Shown here in pieces: positions 35,114 to 46,113 of a stretch of 64,000 nt of DNA. The stretch covers positions 109,194 through 173,193 of the forward strand of contig JAFAAV010000068.1 of NCBI GenBank assembly GCA_023426375.1, read 5' to 3'. A program made the position numbers and the translations under genes. The notes under the pieces were generated by a model that made no database searches, was not told the DNA's origin, and saw nothing but the letters and a program-made list of their open reading frames with translations. The DNA is from Actinomycetes bacterium (lineage in GTDB: Bacteria > Actinomycetota > Actinomycetes > Actinomycetales > Micrococcaceae). Each line of letters begins with the position of its first letter. Position 1 is the first letter of the stretch.

Positions 35114-36187
35114 ATGACCAGCTCAGCAGAACAACTGCCCACCGTCCCCGAGAACTACGAACAAGTCCAACCGGCCGCCAAGCCGAACCTCGGGCTCTTG
35201 TACGCCACGGCCGGTGCCACCGCCGCCGGTGGATTCGCGAGCGACGCCGCCGCGCGCGCCTTGCCGGCGCTGCGCAAGTCCCCGCTGGGAAAGGTGCTCC
35301 CCGCGTCCCTGCTGAATCGCGGGGGAGATCGCTTGCGCGCCGCCTTGGAAGTTCCCAAGGTCGCTCACGTGGTTGAAGGCCTCACGGTGGAGCCCGAGTG
35401 GCACGAGAAGTTCTGCCGCGTGGTTCACGCAACTCCCAAGCCGCTGGCTCCGGGATCGTCCGAGACGGCGGTGTTCTCCGGGGCCCTGCACTCGTTGGCT
35501 TTCCCGGTGGCCATGTCCGTGCTGACCCGCCAGGATTTCCCCTTGCCGGTCATGGGCATGGTGCACCTGACCAACACCGTGCAGCACGTCATGGACGTGG
35601 CCGTGGGCGAAGAGCTCACCGCGACGGCCTGGACCGAGAACCTGCGGTCGCATCGCGCTGGAACGGTCGTGGACGCCGTCGTCACCCTGACCCGTGGCGA
35701 CGGAACCGTGGTCTGGGCCGGGCGTTCCGGCTACCTGGCCAAGGGCGAATCCGGCGCCATCGCGGGTGACGGTGCACGGACGAGTGACGAGGAGTCCAAG
35801 GACTCCGCGTTGACCGTTCCGTTCAACGCTCCGCAGCAGACCGCGCAGTGGCCCCTCAAAGCGGACACCGGGCGTGAATACGCCGGGGTGAGCGGGGACT
35901 ACAACCCCATTCACCTCTCGGGTCCGTCCGCCAAGGCGTTGGGCATGAAGGGCGCGATCGCCCACGGGATGTACACCGCCTCCCGTGCGCTCGCCACCAC
36001 CGGGGTGCCTTCCGAGGTGCCGTTCACGTGGTCGGTGGAGTTTGCAGCACCCGTACTGCTGCCCGCGACCGTGGCCGTCTCCGTGCACGACGACGGACGC
36101 CGCGAACACTGGAACGGCTCGCGGGTGATCGCTTGGAACCCCAAGCGGAACAAGCCCCACCTGGAACTGGTGGTCAAGCCGCTGTAA
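35114..36187 (+). CDS. MaoC-family (R)-3-hydroxyacyl dehydratase, HtdX type
   Basis: 357-aa hydratase/dehydratase with a double hot-dog fold. The C-terminal MaoC motif is clear: GREYAGVSGDYNPIHLSGPSAKALGMKGAIAHGMYTASRA, with the catalytic Asp and His in SGDYNPIH. The N-terminal hot dog lacks this motif (FPLPVMGMVHLTNTVQHVMDV), as in HtdX/HtdY. It would interconvert enoyl- and 3-hydroxyacyl-CoA or ACP. ATG 35114 lies 4 nt after the reductase stop, with GTAGGACC just before it. The three-gene operon ends here; no hairpin terminator is obvious. Confidence 0.9.
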   Translation: MTSSAEQLPTVPENYEQVQPAAKPNLGLLYATAGATAAGGFASDAAARALPALRKSPLGKVLPASLLNRGGDRLRAALEVPKVAHVVEGLTVEPEWHEKFCRVVHATPKPLAPGSSETAVFSGALHSLAFPVAMSVLTRQDFPLPVMGMVHLTNTVQHVMDVAVGEELTATAWTENLRSHRAGTVVDAVVTLTRGDGTVVWAGRSGYLAKGESGAIAGDGARTSDEESKDSALTVPFNAPQQTAQWPLKADTGREYAGVSGDYNPIHLSGPSAKALGMKGAIAHGMYTASRALATTGVPSEVPFTWSVEFAAPVLLPATVAVSVHDDGRREHWNGSRVIAWNPKRNKPHLELVVKPL

Positions 36188-36404
36188 CGGCTGGTCAGTA
36201 TTACTGAGGGCTAGTGCGCTCGCCTCTGATGGAGCAAGAATGTCCCGACGAGCGTGAGCGCACATAGCTCTGCCAGGACCAATGCGCTCACCATGATGGG
36301 CTGCACCTGTGGGGGAGCGGGGCCACAGCGATGCAGATCAGGACCTAGCAAATAGTGTTCATGAGTGTGCTCTCCTGGGTACTTAGCCTGTTGGCAGTCC
36401 TCGA

Positions 36405-37343
36405 TCAGGTCGAGAACTTGGAAAGTACAGGTAGCGACTCTGCGACTCGAGGACTGCTCAGAGCCAGTGGGCCACGGCGGATGACTCTGCCTACCAGAGA
36501 CGGTTTTGTCTGCTCTGCTAAAGCCAAATACTCGTTTGCTACTGTTTCTGGTGATTGGGCGGGAATTATCCTATCGCGTAGGTTTCGGTGTGAATCGTAG
36601 GTAGACATTTCGGCAACCAACTCCTCTGGGGTTGGCCAAGTTCCAACTGCGTGACCCCCGAAATTGTGCGTCCTCATGGAATCGAAGTTGTTTGCTGTGA
36701 CCATGCCGTGTGATCCCATGTAATCCATGGCAAACACGTTCCGCCCACACGCGAGTGCTTCCATTGCCGTTCTGGCGATCCCAAACACCAAGTCTGCCCA
36801 GTTGTAGATGACCTCGGGGTCTCGAACGGCCATTTCTCGGCCCACTACCTTCAGGTCGAATCCCCCCAAGTCACATGCCTTCTCGATAGTTGACCGAGCT
36901 TGCCCTTGGCGATTGCTCACGAAGGCCACTCGTTTCAACGATGCTGCAACCGGGCCTCTGGGTTGGAACTTTGCACCGTCAATAGGATTTCTGATCACAG
37001 TAGAACTAACGGGTAAATTGGCCCGCACCGATTCAGACACCGAGACGTATGCATCCGCACCCAAGCACACCCGCTCTTCATCAGGTATGACTCCGTGGCT
37101 GGTGACGATTCGAGTCCGAATTGAAGCGCGACGTAAGTCTCGGAATGGGCCGTGGTGATTGATGAGAGCCAGGTCGTAGTCGGCGTTGGGGTCGTATCGA
37201 TTCCAGCCGTTTGGGATTGCGCCGGTGTGAACGTAGAGGTCAATCAAATGGCCCTGAACCTCTAGTTGCCTCGCCATTTGTTCGATCCAGCGTTGAGTGC
37301 CGCCCTGATATTCCATGTCGTTATTGGCCATGAGAACTCGCAT
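36405..37343 (-). CDS. Glycosyltransferase, probably GT4-like, orphan
   Basis: 312-aa glycosyltransferase with two Rossmann domains. The N-terminus MRVLMANNDMEYQGGTQRWIEQMARQL is the GT-B glycine loop of GT4 enzymes. The C-terminal half carries WADLVFGIARTAMEALACGRNVFAMDYMGSHG, the donor-sugar Glu region (usually EGFGLxxxEA; here with TAMEALACG). No other cell-surface polysaccharide gene is nearby. Base composition is clearly AT-richer than every neighbouring gene and codon choice is looser, both signs of acquisition. The start ATG 37343 has no strong ribosome site. Confidence 0.75.
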   Translation of the reverse strand: MRVLMANNDMEYQGGTQRWIEQMARQLEVQGHLIDLYVHTGAIPNGWNRYDPNADYDLALINHHGPFRDLRRASIRTRIVTSHGVIPDEERVCLGADAYVSVSESVRANLPVSSTVIRNPIDGAKFQPRGPVAASLKRVAFVSNRQGQARSTIEKACDLGGFDLKVVGREMAVRDPEVIYNWADLVFGIARTAMEALACGRNVFAMDYMGSHGMVTANNFDSMRTHNFGGHAVGTWPTPEELVAEMSTYDSHRNLRDRIIPAQSPETVANEYLALAEQTKPSLVGRVIRRGPLALSSPRVAESLPVLSKFST

Positions 37344-37351
37344 AATTCTGA

Positions 37352-39760
<2,409 letters not shown>

Positions 39761-39764
39761 ACAT

Positions 39765-40619
39765 ATGGATCGCGTACTCGAGGGCCTGGGCCCGGACACC
39801 TCCGAACTCGAAGAACTCCTGGAAACGGCATTCCACGCGGCGGCTGCCGGCGCTGCGGTCTTGGAAAAGCGGGACGAGTCCGAGTTCGACGCCGTCAACA
39901 AGACCTCCGCGGGGGACTGGGTCACCGCTTTCGACGTCGCTGCGGAGAAGGCCGTGGTGGACGTGCTGCGCTCCGAACGACCCTGGGACGCAATCACGGG
40001 TGAGGAATCCGGCACACACGTCCCGGAGAACCGTTCACCGGTGCGCTGGTCGGTGGACCCGCTGGACGGCACCACGAACTTCATCAGGGACATCGTGTAC
40101 TACGCCACCTCGGTGGGTGCCTGTGACGAGAACGGCAATTGGCTCGTGGGTGTGGTGCACGCCCCTGCCCTGGGGCGCATCTACTACGCGGTGCGCGGTA
40201 TGGGTGCGTGGGTTCGCCGAGACGGTAAGGACAAGCGGCTCACGGGTCCCCTGCCGGGCCGCAAGGGTGCCCTCTACGGAACCGGTTTCTCCTACGACCC
40301 GGTGATCCGTCGCGAACAATTCGGGAACTTCCTGGACACCATGGACCACTACACGGACATGCGCAGGTTGGGAGCGGCGTCGTTGGATCTCTGCATGGTG
40401 GCTGAAGGAACGTTGGACGGATATTCCGAGCGAGGACTCCATGAACATGACTGGGCGGCTGGCGCGCTGATCGCGGAGGAAGCGGGTGCCCAGGTGCAGC
40501 GCCCGGACCTGCCGGCACCCACCGCGCTTCGCGGTCCTGACCAGGATGAACGCGAGTATGCAGACAACTACGAGCAGATCCGCAGCACCACCATCATTGG
40601 TGCCGCCGCGCGCGCCTGA
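39765..40619 (+). CDS. Inositol monophosphatase-family phosphatase
   Basis: 284-aa Mg-dependent phosphatase of the IMPase superfamily. The metal-binding motifs are present: GDWVTAFDVAAEKAV, ITGEESG, WSVDPLDGTTNFIRD (the family signature) and YSERGLHEHDWAAGALIAEEAG. Possible substrates are myo-inositol-1-phosphate, histidinol phosphate or other sugar phosphates; sequence alone does not decide. The start ATG 39765 lies 4 nt after the ligA stop, so it is co-transcribed with the ligase. Confidence 0.87.
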   Translation: MDRVLEGLGPDTSELEELLETAFHAAAAGAAVLEKRDESEFDAVNKTSAGDWVTAFDVAAEKAVVDVLRSERPWDAITGEESGTHVPENRSPVRWSVDPLDGTTNFIRDIVYYATSVGACDENGNWLVGVVHAPALGRIYYAVRGMGAWVRRDGKDKRLTGPLPGRKGALYGTGFSYDPVIRREQFGNFLDTMDHYTDMRRLGAASLDLCMVAEGTLDGYSERGLHEHDWAAGALIAEEAGAQVQRPDLPAPTALRGPDQDEREYADNYEQIRSTTIIGAAARA

Positions 40620-40794
40620 TAGTCGTTCTGCGCCACCGTTATCAAATCTCAATCATCTCTTTACATGTGCTTAACCTCACAGGAGGTTGACCCTTTGCGA
40701 GCGGATGTCATAGCGTGGCAGGCGTTGTGCGCCCCGTGGGTGCACGGCCCGTGTCCCCTAAAGGGATGCGCCAGAACTTTGGGTATTGATTTGG

Positions 40795-40824
40795 CGTAAC
40801 GAGAATTGTTACGCTATCGTTATC
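40795..40824. promoter_or_regulatory. MtrA-box-like repeats and promoter upstream of rpf
   Basis: CGTAAC (40795-40800) and GTTACG (40808-40813) form a palindrome. On the minus strand ATAAC-N6-GTAAC (40823 to 40808) is a direct repeat with 11-bp periodicity, the spacing of MtrA boxes described for actinobacterial cell-wall hydrolase genes including rpf. A TTGATT/TACGCT promoter pair would overlap it. Confidence 0.35.
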
Positions 40825-41039
40825 AACGACTTCCCCAAAGGACTCTCCTACGCGGGAGTCCGAAACGCTTGAGGCGGACATGATCTGCGCCTCAAGCCAT
40901 GCTGGATGCTGCTGCAACACCGTACGTCGTCTACAGGGCAGCATTCCGTAGTTACTACCCCTGAACTCAACTTTTCACGGGTAGACGACGGCGCGAAGAC
41001 ACCCAGGGATGGGAACGAGCGTAGGTGGCCTACCGGAGC
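40825..41039 (+). ncRNA. Structured 5' leader of rpf, candidate c-di-AMP (ydaO-type) riboswitch
   Basis: About 215 nt of non-coding leader folds into several strong hairpins: GGACTC/GAGTCC at 40840-40861, GCTTGAGGC/GCCTCAAGC at 40870-40900, GGATGCTGC/GCAGCATTCC spanning 40909-40949, CTACCC/GGGTAG at 40955-40985, and GTAGG/CCTAC at 41021-41032 just before the start codon. Actinobacterial rpf genes are known to carry ydaO-type c-di-AMP riboswitches, which is the context argument. I could not match the conserved ydaO core bases by eye, so the class is a guess while the structured leader is clear. Confidence 0.4.
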
Positions 41040-41768
41040 ATGATGAAGACTTCGAACGTTATTCGCCGTGGTGCCGCTGCTTTCGTGATCGGCGGTGCAG
41101 CTGTTGGTGCAATGGCCATGCCGGCCAACGCAGCTCCCGCTTCGCCTTGGGACGCACTCGCCGAGTGCGAGTCCGGTGGCAACTGGAACATCAACTCGGG
41201 CAACGGCTTCAGTGGCGGTCTGCAGTTCACTCCGTCCACCTGGGCCGCTTTCGGCGGCACCGGAAATGCTGCAAACGCCTCCAAGGCTGAGCAGATTCGC
41301 GTTGCAACCAACGTTCAGGCAGAGCAGGGATGGGGCGCATGGCCCGCATGCTCGGCCAAGCTGGGCCTCTCCGGTACTCCGGCCCCCGCTGCCGAGCAGC
41401 CCGTGGCTGCTGCCGCTGCTGTGGCTCCCCAGGCCAACGAGGTCAAGCAGGAGCAGGCCGCTCCCGCTCCGGCCCCCGCTGCTGAGGCTCCCGTTGCTGC
41501 TCCGGCCGCACCGGCTGCTCCGGCTGAGGCTCCGGCCGCTCCGGCTGCTGCCCCCGCCGCTGTTGAGTACTCCGCTCCGGCTGCTCCCGTGGCCCCGGCT
41601 GCTTCGACCGGTGCTTCTTACACCGTTCAGGCTGGCGACACCCTGGGCACCATCGCTGCCAAGCTCGGCGTGAACGGCGGTTGGGAAGCTCTCCACGCTG
41701 CTAACGCTGACTCCGTGGCTAATGCCAACTTGATCTTCCCGGGCCAGGTCCTGAACATTCCTGCCTGA
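41040..41768 (+). CDS. rpf: Resuscitation-promoting factor with LysM domain
   Basis: Secreted peptidoglycan lytic transglycosylase that reactivates dormant cells. 242 aa. Signal peptide: residues 1-31 ([19 protein letters not shown]..., cut after ANA). The Rpf domain follows immediately: [25 protein letters not shown], with the catalytic Glu in ECESGG and the cysteine pair AEC...PACSAK. Then comes a low-complexity Ala/Pro linker of about 85 residues and a C-terminal LysM ([30 protein letters not shown]). The layout equals that of Micrococcus Rpf. ATG 41040 or 41043 is likely, with GGAG just upstream; GTG 41025 is possible. A terminator follows. Confidence 0.93.
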   Translation: MMKTSNVIRRGAAAFVIGGAAVGAMAMPANAAPASPWDALAECESGGNWNINSGNGFSGGLQFTPSTWAAFGGTGNAANASKAEQIRVATNVQAEQGWGAWPACSAKLGLSGTPAPAAEQPVAAAAAVAPQANEVKQEQAAPAPAPAAEAPVAAPAAPAAPAEAPAAPAAAPAAVEYSAPAAPVAPAASTGASYTVQAGDTLGTIAAKLGVNGGWEALHAANADSVANANLIFPGQVLNIPA

Positions 41769-41828
41769 TAGATCTGAACATCATCACGATGTTTGATCCC
41801 CGCTAGCGGTACACCGCTACAGGATCGC

Positions 41829-41867
41829 CGAAAGTCCCCGCCCGCATTATGCGGACGGGGACTTTCG
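41829..41867. terminator. Terminator after rpf
   Basis: A 12-bp stem CGAAAGTCCCCG (41829-41840) with CGGGGACTTTCG (41856-41867) has an inner short stem CCGCAT/ATGCGG. It lies 60 nt after the rpf stop and before the next gene on the same strand. Confidence 0.8.
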
Positions 41868-41906
41868 CATATCCGCAGGCAATAGTGAAAATGAAAGAAT
41901 GATCAC

Positions 41907-43013
41907 ATGATGGTGGACACGGTAATTATTGGTGGCGGCATAGCCGGCTTGTCGTTGGCTTCCGAACTCGCGGATCGTAGGGGATCGGGGGAAGGGATCA
42001 CGCTTGTCGAAGCGGAAGCCGCGCTGGCGCATCACACCTCCTCTCGATCAGCCCAGCAACTCATCCCCAGCTATGGTCCGGAACCGGTTCTCGAACTGAC
42101 CCGGCTCACCATTCCCGCTCTGGTGAAGCCCACCCACGCTGCTCCGGTTCCACTCGCCTGGCCCAGCCCCTTCGTGGTGGCGGGTTCACCCGCCGACGTC
42201 GCCGCAATGACCGTCCCGGGTCTACGCGCCTTGTCGAGCGAGGAACTTTTCGAGTACTGCCCGGAGCTGGCGGGCAACCCCGAGCGCTACAGTGCAGCGA
42301 TCATCGACGATTCTGCGGTACGTACCAATGCCACCGCGCTCGTGGAGTGGCACCGACAACGAGCCGAGCAGGCTGGCGTCCGAATCATCACTGGCGCCAA
42401 GGTCACGGCGGCAAAGCCATCAGATGACGGAACCTGGGCGCTGACCGCCGGTGACGATCAATTGATAGCTCACACGGTCGTCAACGCAGCCGGTGCATGG
42501 GCGGATCAGTTGGCGGAACTGTTCGGTGCGGCACCGCAGCAGTTGCAGCCGCTGCGACGGACCGCGGCTCTGGTTTCTTTGGCTGAGCCTCTGGGCGCGA
42601 TACATCCGATGGTCGACGACGCCGCATCCGGGTGGTACTACCGCCCCGACGAGGACGGGGCCATGATTTCGTGGGGCGAGGCCGAACCCAGTCCCGCGTG
42701 CGATGCCCAGCCCCACCCGAACGCCATCGACGATCTCATCGCAACCGTGGAGCGAGAAACGTCTTTGAGGGTCACCGGCGTCCGCAAGGCATGGACTGGC
42801 CTGCGTACCGAGGCTCCGTCCGGCGTGCCGATCTGTGGCTGGGATCCGCAGATCAGCAACTTCCTGTGGCTCGCTGGACAGGGAGGCTACGGTTTTCAGA
42901 CGAGCAGCGCCATGGCCCGTGCCGCCACGGACCTGCTCGTGGATGGCCGGATCGGGGAGTGGCTCAGTGCTGACACCGTGGCCGCTCTCCAACCTCAGCC
43001 AACCACCAGTTGA
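41907..43013 (+). CDS. FAD-dependent oxidoreductase, DAO family
   Basis: 368-aa flavoprotein of the D-amino-acid/glycine oxidase family. The dinucleotide fold opens the chain (DTVIIGGGIAGLSLASELADR). HHTSSRSAQQLIPSYGP is the usual substrate-side loop after the first beta unit. TVVNAAGAWADQLAELFG is the second FAD contact, and WLAGQGGYGFQTSSAMARAA is the C-terminal FAD motif. It probably oxidises an amine or imino acid; which one is not readable. ATG 41907 or 41910 are both possible. It stands alone between rpf and oligopeptidase B (convergent, 16 nt apart). Confidence 0.83.
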   Translation: MMVDTVIIGGGIAGLSLASELADRRGSGEGITLVEAEAALAHHTSSRSAQQLIPSYGPEPVLELTRLTIPALVKPTHAAPVPLAWPSPFVVAGSPADVAAMTVPGLRALSSEELFEYCPELAGNPERYSAAIIDDSAVRTNATALVEWHRQRAEQAGVRIITGAKVTAAKPSDDGTWALTAGDDQLIAHTVVNAAGAWADQLAELFGAAPQQLQPLRRTAALVSLAEPLGAIHPMVDDAASGWYYRPDEDGAMISWGEAEPSPACDAQPHPNAIDDLIATVERETSLRVTGVRKAWTGLRTEAPSGVPICGWDPQISNFLWLAGQGGYGFQTSSAMARAATDLLVDGRIGEWLSADTVAALQPQPTTS

Positions 43014-43029
43014 CCCACGAGGAAACGGT

Positions 43030-45234
43030 CTAGCCCGTCACACCCAACTGCTCAGCGAGCCACGCGTACTCCCACGCGGTGTCTTTCCACTGGGAATAGC
43101 GGCCGGACGCACCGCCGTGGCCGCCGGCCATTTCGCACCGCATCAGCACGGTCTCAGGATGCTCGGCGTGCTCGCGCAGCGCGGCCACCCACTTGGCCGG
43201 TTCCACGTAGAGCACGCGGGTGTCGTTGAGGCTCGTCACTGCAAGGACCGGCGGGTAGTTGGCATCCCGCAGATTCTCGTAGGGTGAATAGGAACGCATG
43301 TACTCGTAGACCTGCTGGTCTTCCATCGGGTTACCCCACTCCTCCCATTCCAGGGCAGTGAGTGGCAGCTCGGGCATCAACATGGAGGTCAAGGGGTCCA
43401 CAAATGGCACGGCCGCCAAGGCTCCGCAGTACAACTCGGGAGCAAGATTCAGCACCGCGCCCACGAGCAGACCACCGGCGGAACCGCCGAGGACCGCGAT
43501 GCGAGCGGCGTCGACATCCTCGCGCTGCGCGAGGTGGCGGGTGACGGCCACGTAGTCCGTGAAGGTGTTCTTCTTGGTGAGTTTCTTGCCGTCGTCGTAC
43601 CAGGAACGGCCCAGCTCGCCACCGCCGCGCACGTGGGCCACGGCCCACACCACGCCGCGGTCCAGCAGTGACAATCGCGAAATGGAGAATCCGGGGTCGG
43701 TACTGACTTCGTACGAACCGTAGGCGTACTGCACCACGGGAGCCGGGACGGAAGCTTCGAGATCGGCTCGGCGGACCAAGGAAATGGGGATGCGCGTGCC
43801 GTCCTCGGCGACCGCCCAATCCCGTTCCACCGTGTAATCCGAGGGGTCGTAACCGCCCAACACCGTGGTTTCACGGCGCATGATGGGCGTTCCCACTCCG
43901 AATTCATTCAAAGGACCGGAGCCCGGGGCGCCGGTGGGAACATCGTAGATCCGCGGGGGCGTGACAAAGGACGTGTACAACACCCGAACCACCGGGTTCT
44001 CGTAACGGGCGGAGACCACGGTTGCCGTGAACAGATCCTCATCGAAGGCGGGTTCCGTAGCCGCCAGAGAGTCCGAGGAGGCTGCACCCTCAACGAGAGA
44101 GTCCAGGGCGGTACGCGCAATGAGCCGCACCCGCGGAGTGGTCTCGGAGCGCAGTGACACGACCAAATGGGTGGCGGTGGGTTCGCACGCCTCAATGCGG
44201 GTGTGCTCGCTCGCGGGAACCACGTCTATCAGGTCCAGGTCCGCAATGCTCGAGCCTGCTGCGGAGAGGGACATGAGGCTAACCCGGGAATTGGGAGCCT
44301 GGTAGTCGTGGGTGAGCAGAACGTAGTCGGTGCCGGCCACAGTGATGGGCTCAGCGGTGTAGAGCACGCGGTCGCTTTCCGGAATCACCGTGAGCCACGG
44401 GTCCTGAGGCGCATCAATCCGCCGAATGCGGTACTCGCCGTACTCGGAGCAGGCAGAGACCACCATGAGCCACTGTTTATCCGCGGACAACTCGACGCCC
44501 AGCCACAGACCGGGGTTGTCCTCCTGGTAGATCAGCTCGTCCTGCTCGGTGGACGTACCGATCACGTGCCGGTAGACGCGCCACGGCCGCCAGGCGTCGT
44601 CGACCACCGTGTAGATCAACTCCGAGGCGTCCGGGGTCAGGAAGGCCCCGTAGGAGGTCTGCGTAATGCGGTCTGCCAGCAGCTCGCCGGTGGTCAGGTC
44701 CTTGAGGTACACGGTGAACCGTTCGTCACCGGCGGTGTCTTCGGACCATGCAAGTCGTGTGCCGTCCTCGGACACACTGAACGAACCCAGGGCATAGAAG
44801 TCGTGGGCCTCTGACGCAGCGTTGGCATCCAGCAGCGTCTGCTCTCCGGGAAGGTGAACACCCGGTTCCACGGTCGGTGGGGTCCACGCCAGCTCGGTGT
44901 CACCAACGTCGGACGCGGGAATCCGACAGAAGATCTGGTGCGCACCACCCTCCACGGTGCGGGCGAAATACCACCAGTCCCCGTTGCGGGACGGCACGGA
45001 CATGTCCGTCTCCTGCGTGCGGCCCTTGATCTCACCGTAGATGTTCTCTCGCAACGGCTGCAGGTGAGCCGTCACGGCCTCCGCGTACTCGTTCTCGAGG
45101 TCAAGATGGGCCCGTACCTCGTCCGAATCCTTGGCCCGCAGCCACTCGAAATGATCGTCGAACGTGTGGTCGTGGAAACTGCGCTGGACGGTACGGCGAA
45201 CGGCTACGGGATATGAAGGCTTGTCGGAACTCAT
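43030..45234 (-). CDS. ptrB: Oligopeptidase B (S9 prolyl-oligopeptidase family)
   Basis: 734-aa serine peptidase cutting short peptides after Arg/Lys. The N-terminal beta-propeller is followed by an alpha/beta-hydrolase domain with the triad: Ser in VLGGSAGGLLVGAVLN, Asp in SLNDTRV and His in EMAGGHGGASGRYSQW. The PVVQYAYGSYEVSTDPGFS and WAVAHVRGGGELGRSWYDDGK stretches are typical of oligopeptidase B. ATG 45234 (MSSDKPSYPVAVRRT) starts the protein; a longer frame to 45492 is the antisense of the CPBP gene. There is no signal peptide, so it is cytoplasmic. The start lies 27 nt from the divergent CPBP gene. Confidence 0.92.
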   Translation of the reverse strand: MSSDKPSYPVAVRRTVQRSFHDHTFDDHFEWLRAKDSDEVRAHLDLENEYAEAVTAHLQPLRENIYGEIKGRTQETDMSVPSRNGDWWYFARTVEGGAHQIFCRIPASDVGDTELAWTPPTVEPGVHLPGEQTLLDANAASEAHDFYALGSFSVSEDGTRLAWSEDTAGDERFTVYLKDLTTGELLADRITQTSYGAFLTPDASELIYTVVDDAWRPWRVYRHVIGTSTEQDELIYQEDNPGLWLGVELSADKQWLMVVSACSEYGEYRIRRIDAPQDPWLTVIPESDRVLYTAEPITVAGTDYVLLTHDYQAPNSRVSLMSLSAAGSSIADLDLIDVVPASEHTRIEACEPTATHLVVSLRSETTPRVRLIARTALDSLVEGAASSDSLAATEPAFDEDLFTATVVSARYENPVVRVLYTSFVTPPRIYDVPTGAPGSGPLNEFGVGTPIMRRETTVLGGYDPSDYTVERDWAVAEDGTRIPISLVRRADLEASVPAPVVQYAYGSYEVSTDPGFSISRLSLLDRGVVWAVAHVRGGGELGRSWYDDGKKLTKKNTFTDYVAVTRHLAQREDVDAARIAVLGGSAGGLLVGAVLNLAPELYCGALAAVPFVDPLTSMLMPELPLTALEWEEWGNPMEDQQVYEYMRSYSPYENLRDANYPPVLAVTSLNDTRVLYVEPAKWVAALREHAEHPETVLMRCEMAGGHGGASGRYSQWKDTAWEYAWLAEQLGVTG

Positions 45235-45261
45235 GCACCCCAGTCTAGGGAGCACGGCACA

Positions 45262-46047
45262 ATGGTGTCCGTGTTGACAGACTCCCCGCACCCCCAACCG
45301 CTCGAACAACGCCCCGCCCGCTCCGAACTGTGGTTCCAGATCCTGCTGGTCCTGGGTGTCTCGTTGGGCTCGTCGGCCGTCTACGCCGTACTGAACCTGG
45401 CTGAAACACTTTCTCGCGGGCCGCTCTCGGGCGCGGAAGCCACGTTGAACCGGGTGCTGAGCCCGGTCCCGGCCATCGATCTCCTCCGGCAACTTGCGAG
45501 CATCGGTTTCGCTGTGGTTCCCGTGGCGCTCGCGCTGTATCTGATGGCCGGGTCGCTACCGAGAATCAAGGGCGTGCTCCGGCGGATCGGCGTGGATGGT
45601 CGCCATCCGCTGCGCGACGCAGCCTGGGGAGTCGGCCTGTTCTTGGTCATGGGGCTGGGAACCCTGGGGCTCTACCAGGCGGGTCGCGCGCTGGGTCTCA
45701 CCGCGGCCATCAACACTTCGGCCCTTGACGAGCACTGGTGGACGGTCCCCGTCCTGATTCTCTCCGCGCTACGTCACAGCTTGGTCGAGGAGATCATCGT
45801 CGTGGCGTTCCTGTGCGATCGACTGCGTCGGATCGGATGGTCCTGGGTCACCATCGCGGTGGTCACCTCAGTCTTCCGCGCCAGTTACCACCTCTACCAA
45901 GGCTTCGGCCCGGCCCTCGGCAACCTGGTCATGGGTCTGGTGTTCGTGTGGGTCTACCGCCGCTACGGCCGACTCGCGTCGCTGCTCATCGCCCACGCAC
46001 TCTTGGACATCACTGGTTTCCTGCTCCCGCAACTTCTCGCCGGTTAA
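45262..46047 (+). CDS. CPBP-family intramembrane metalloprotease
   Basis: 261-aa membrane protein of the CAAX-protease/bacteriocin-processing (Abi/CPBP) family with six to seven helices. Motif 1 is SLVEEIIVVAFLCDRLRRIGW; the Arg of the usual EExxxR is replaced and an Arg follows later, a variant I associate with the actinobacterial subfamily. Motif 2 is FRASYHLYQGFGP, motif 3 is IAHALLDIT. Function in this group is mostly unknown; immunity or membrane-protein processing are possibilities. The start ATG 45262 faces the oligopeptidase start with a short shared promoter region. A terminator hairpin follows at 46053. Confidence 0.85.
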   Translation: MVSVLTDSPHPQPLEQRPARSELWFQILLVLGVSLGSSAVYAVLNLAETLSRGPLSGAEATLNRVLSPVPAIDLLRQLASIGFAVVPVALALYLMAGSLPRIKGVLRRIGVDGRHPLRDAAWGVGLFLVMGLGTLGLYQAGRALGLTAAINTSALDEHWWTVPVLILSALRHSLVEEIIVVAFLCDRLRRIGWSWVTIAVVTSVFRASYHLYQGFGPALGNLVMGLVFVWVYRRYGRLASLLIAHALLDITGFLLPQLLAG

Positions 46048-46052
46048 CGAAC

Positions 46053-46107
46053 GACGACGCCGCTGCCGCAACTTTTCGCTCGAAAAAGTCGCGGCAGCGG
46101 CGTCGTC
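46053..46107. terminator. Long hairpin between convergent genes
   Basis: The arms 46053-46078 and 46081-46107 pair over about 26 bp with one extra A and one G-T mismatch, tip TTTCGCTCGAAA. It lies between CPBP (+) and VOC (-). The tip and the GACGACG outer end repeat those of the hairpin at 1602. Confidence 0.8.
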
Positions 46108-46113
46108 AGAAAA

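Noticed and set aside
36211..36294. 27-codon membrane peptide MVSALVLAELCALTL... on the minus strand
   Set aside because: No ribosome site and no partner gene; one hydrophobic stretch of this length is expected by chance.
41380..41620. Repeated Ala/Pro codons in rpf as a possible tandem repeat or CRISPR-like array
   Set aside because: The repeats are short codon-level GCT/CCG alternations encoding a cell-wall-spanning linker, with no regular unit or spacers.
45235..45492. 86-residue N-terminal extension of oligopeptidase B
   Set aside because: The extension is antisense to the start of the CPBP gene and has no similarity to the family; ATG 45234 gives the standard length.
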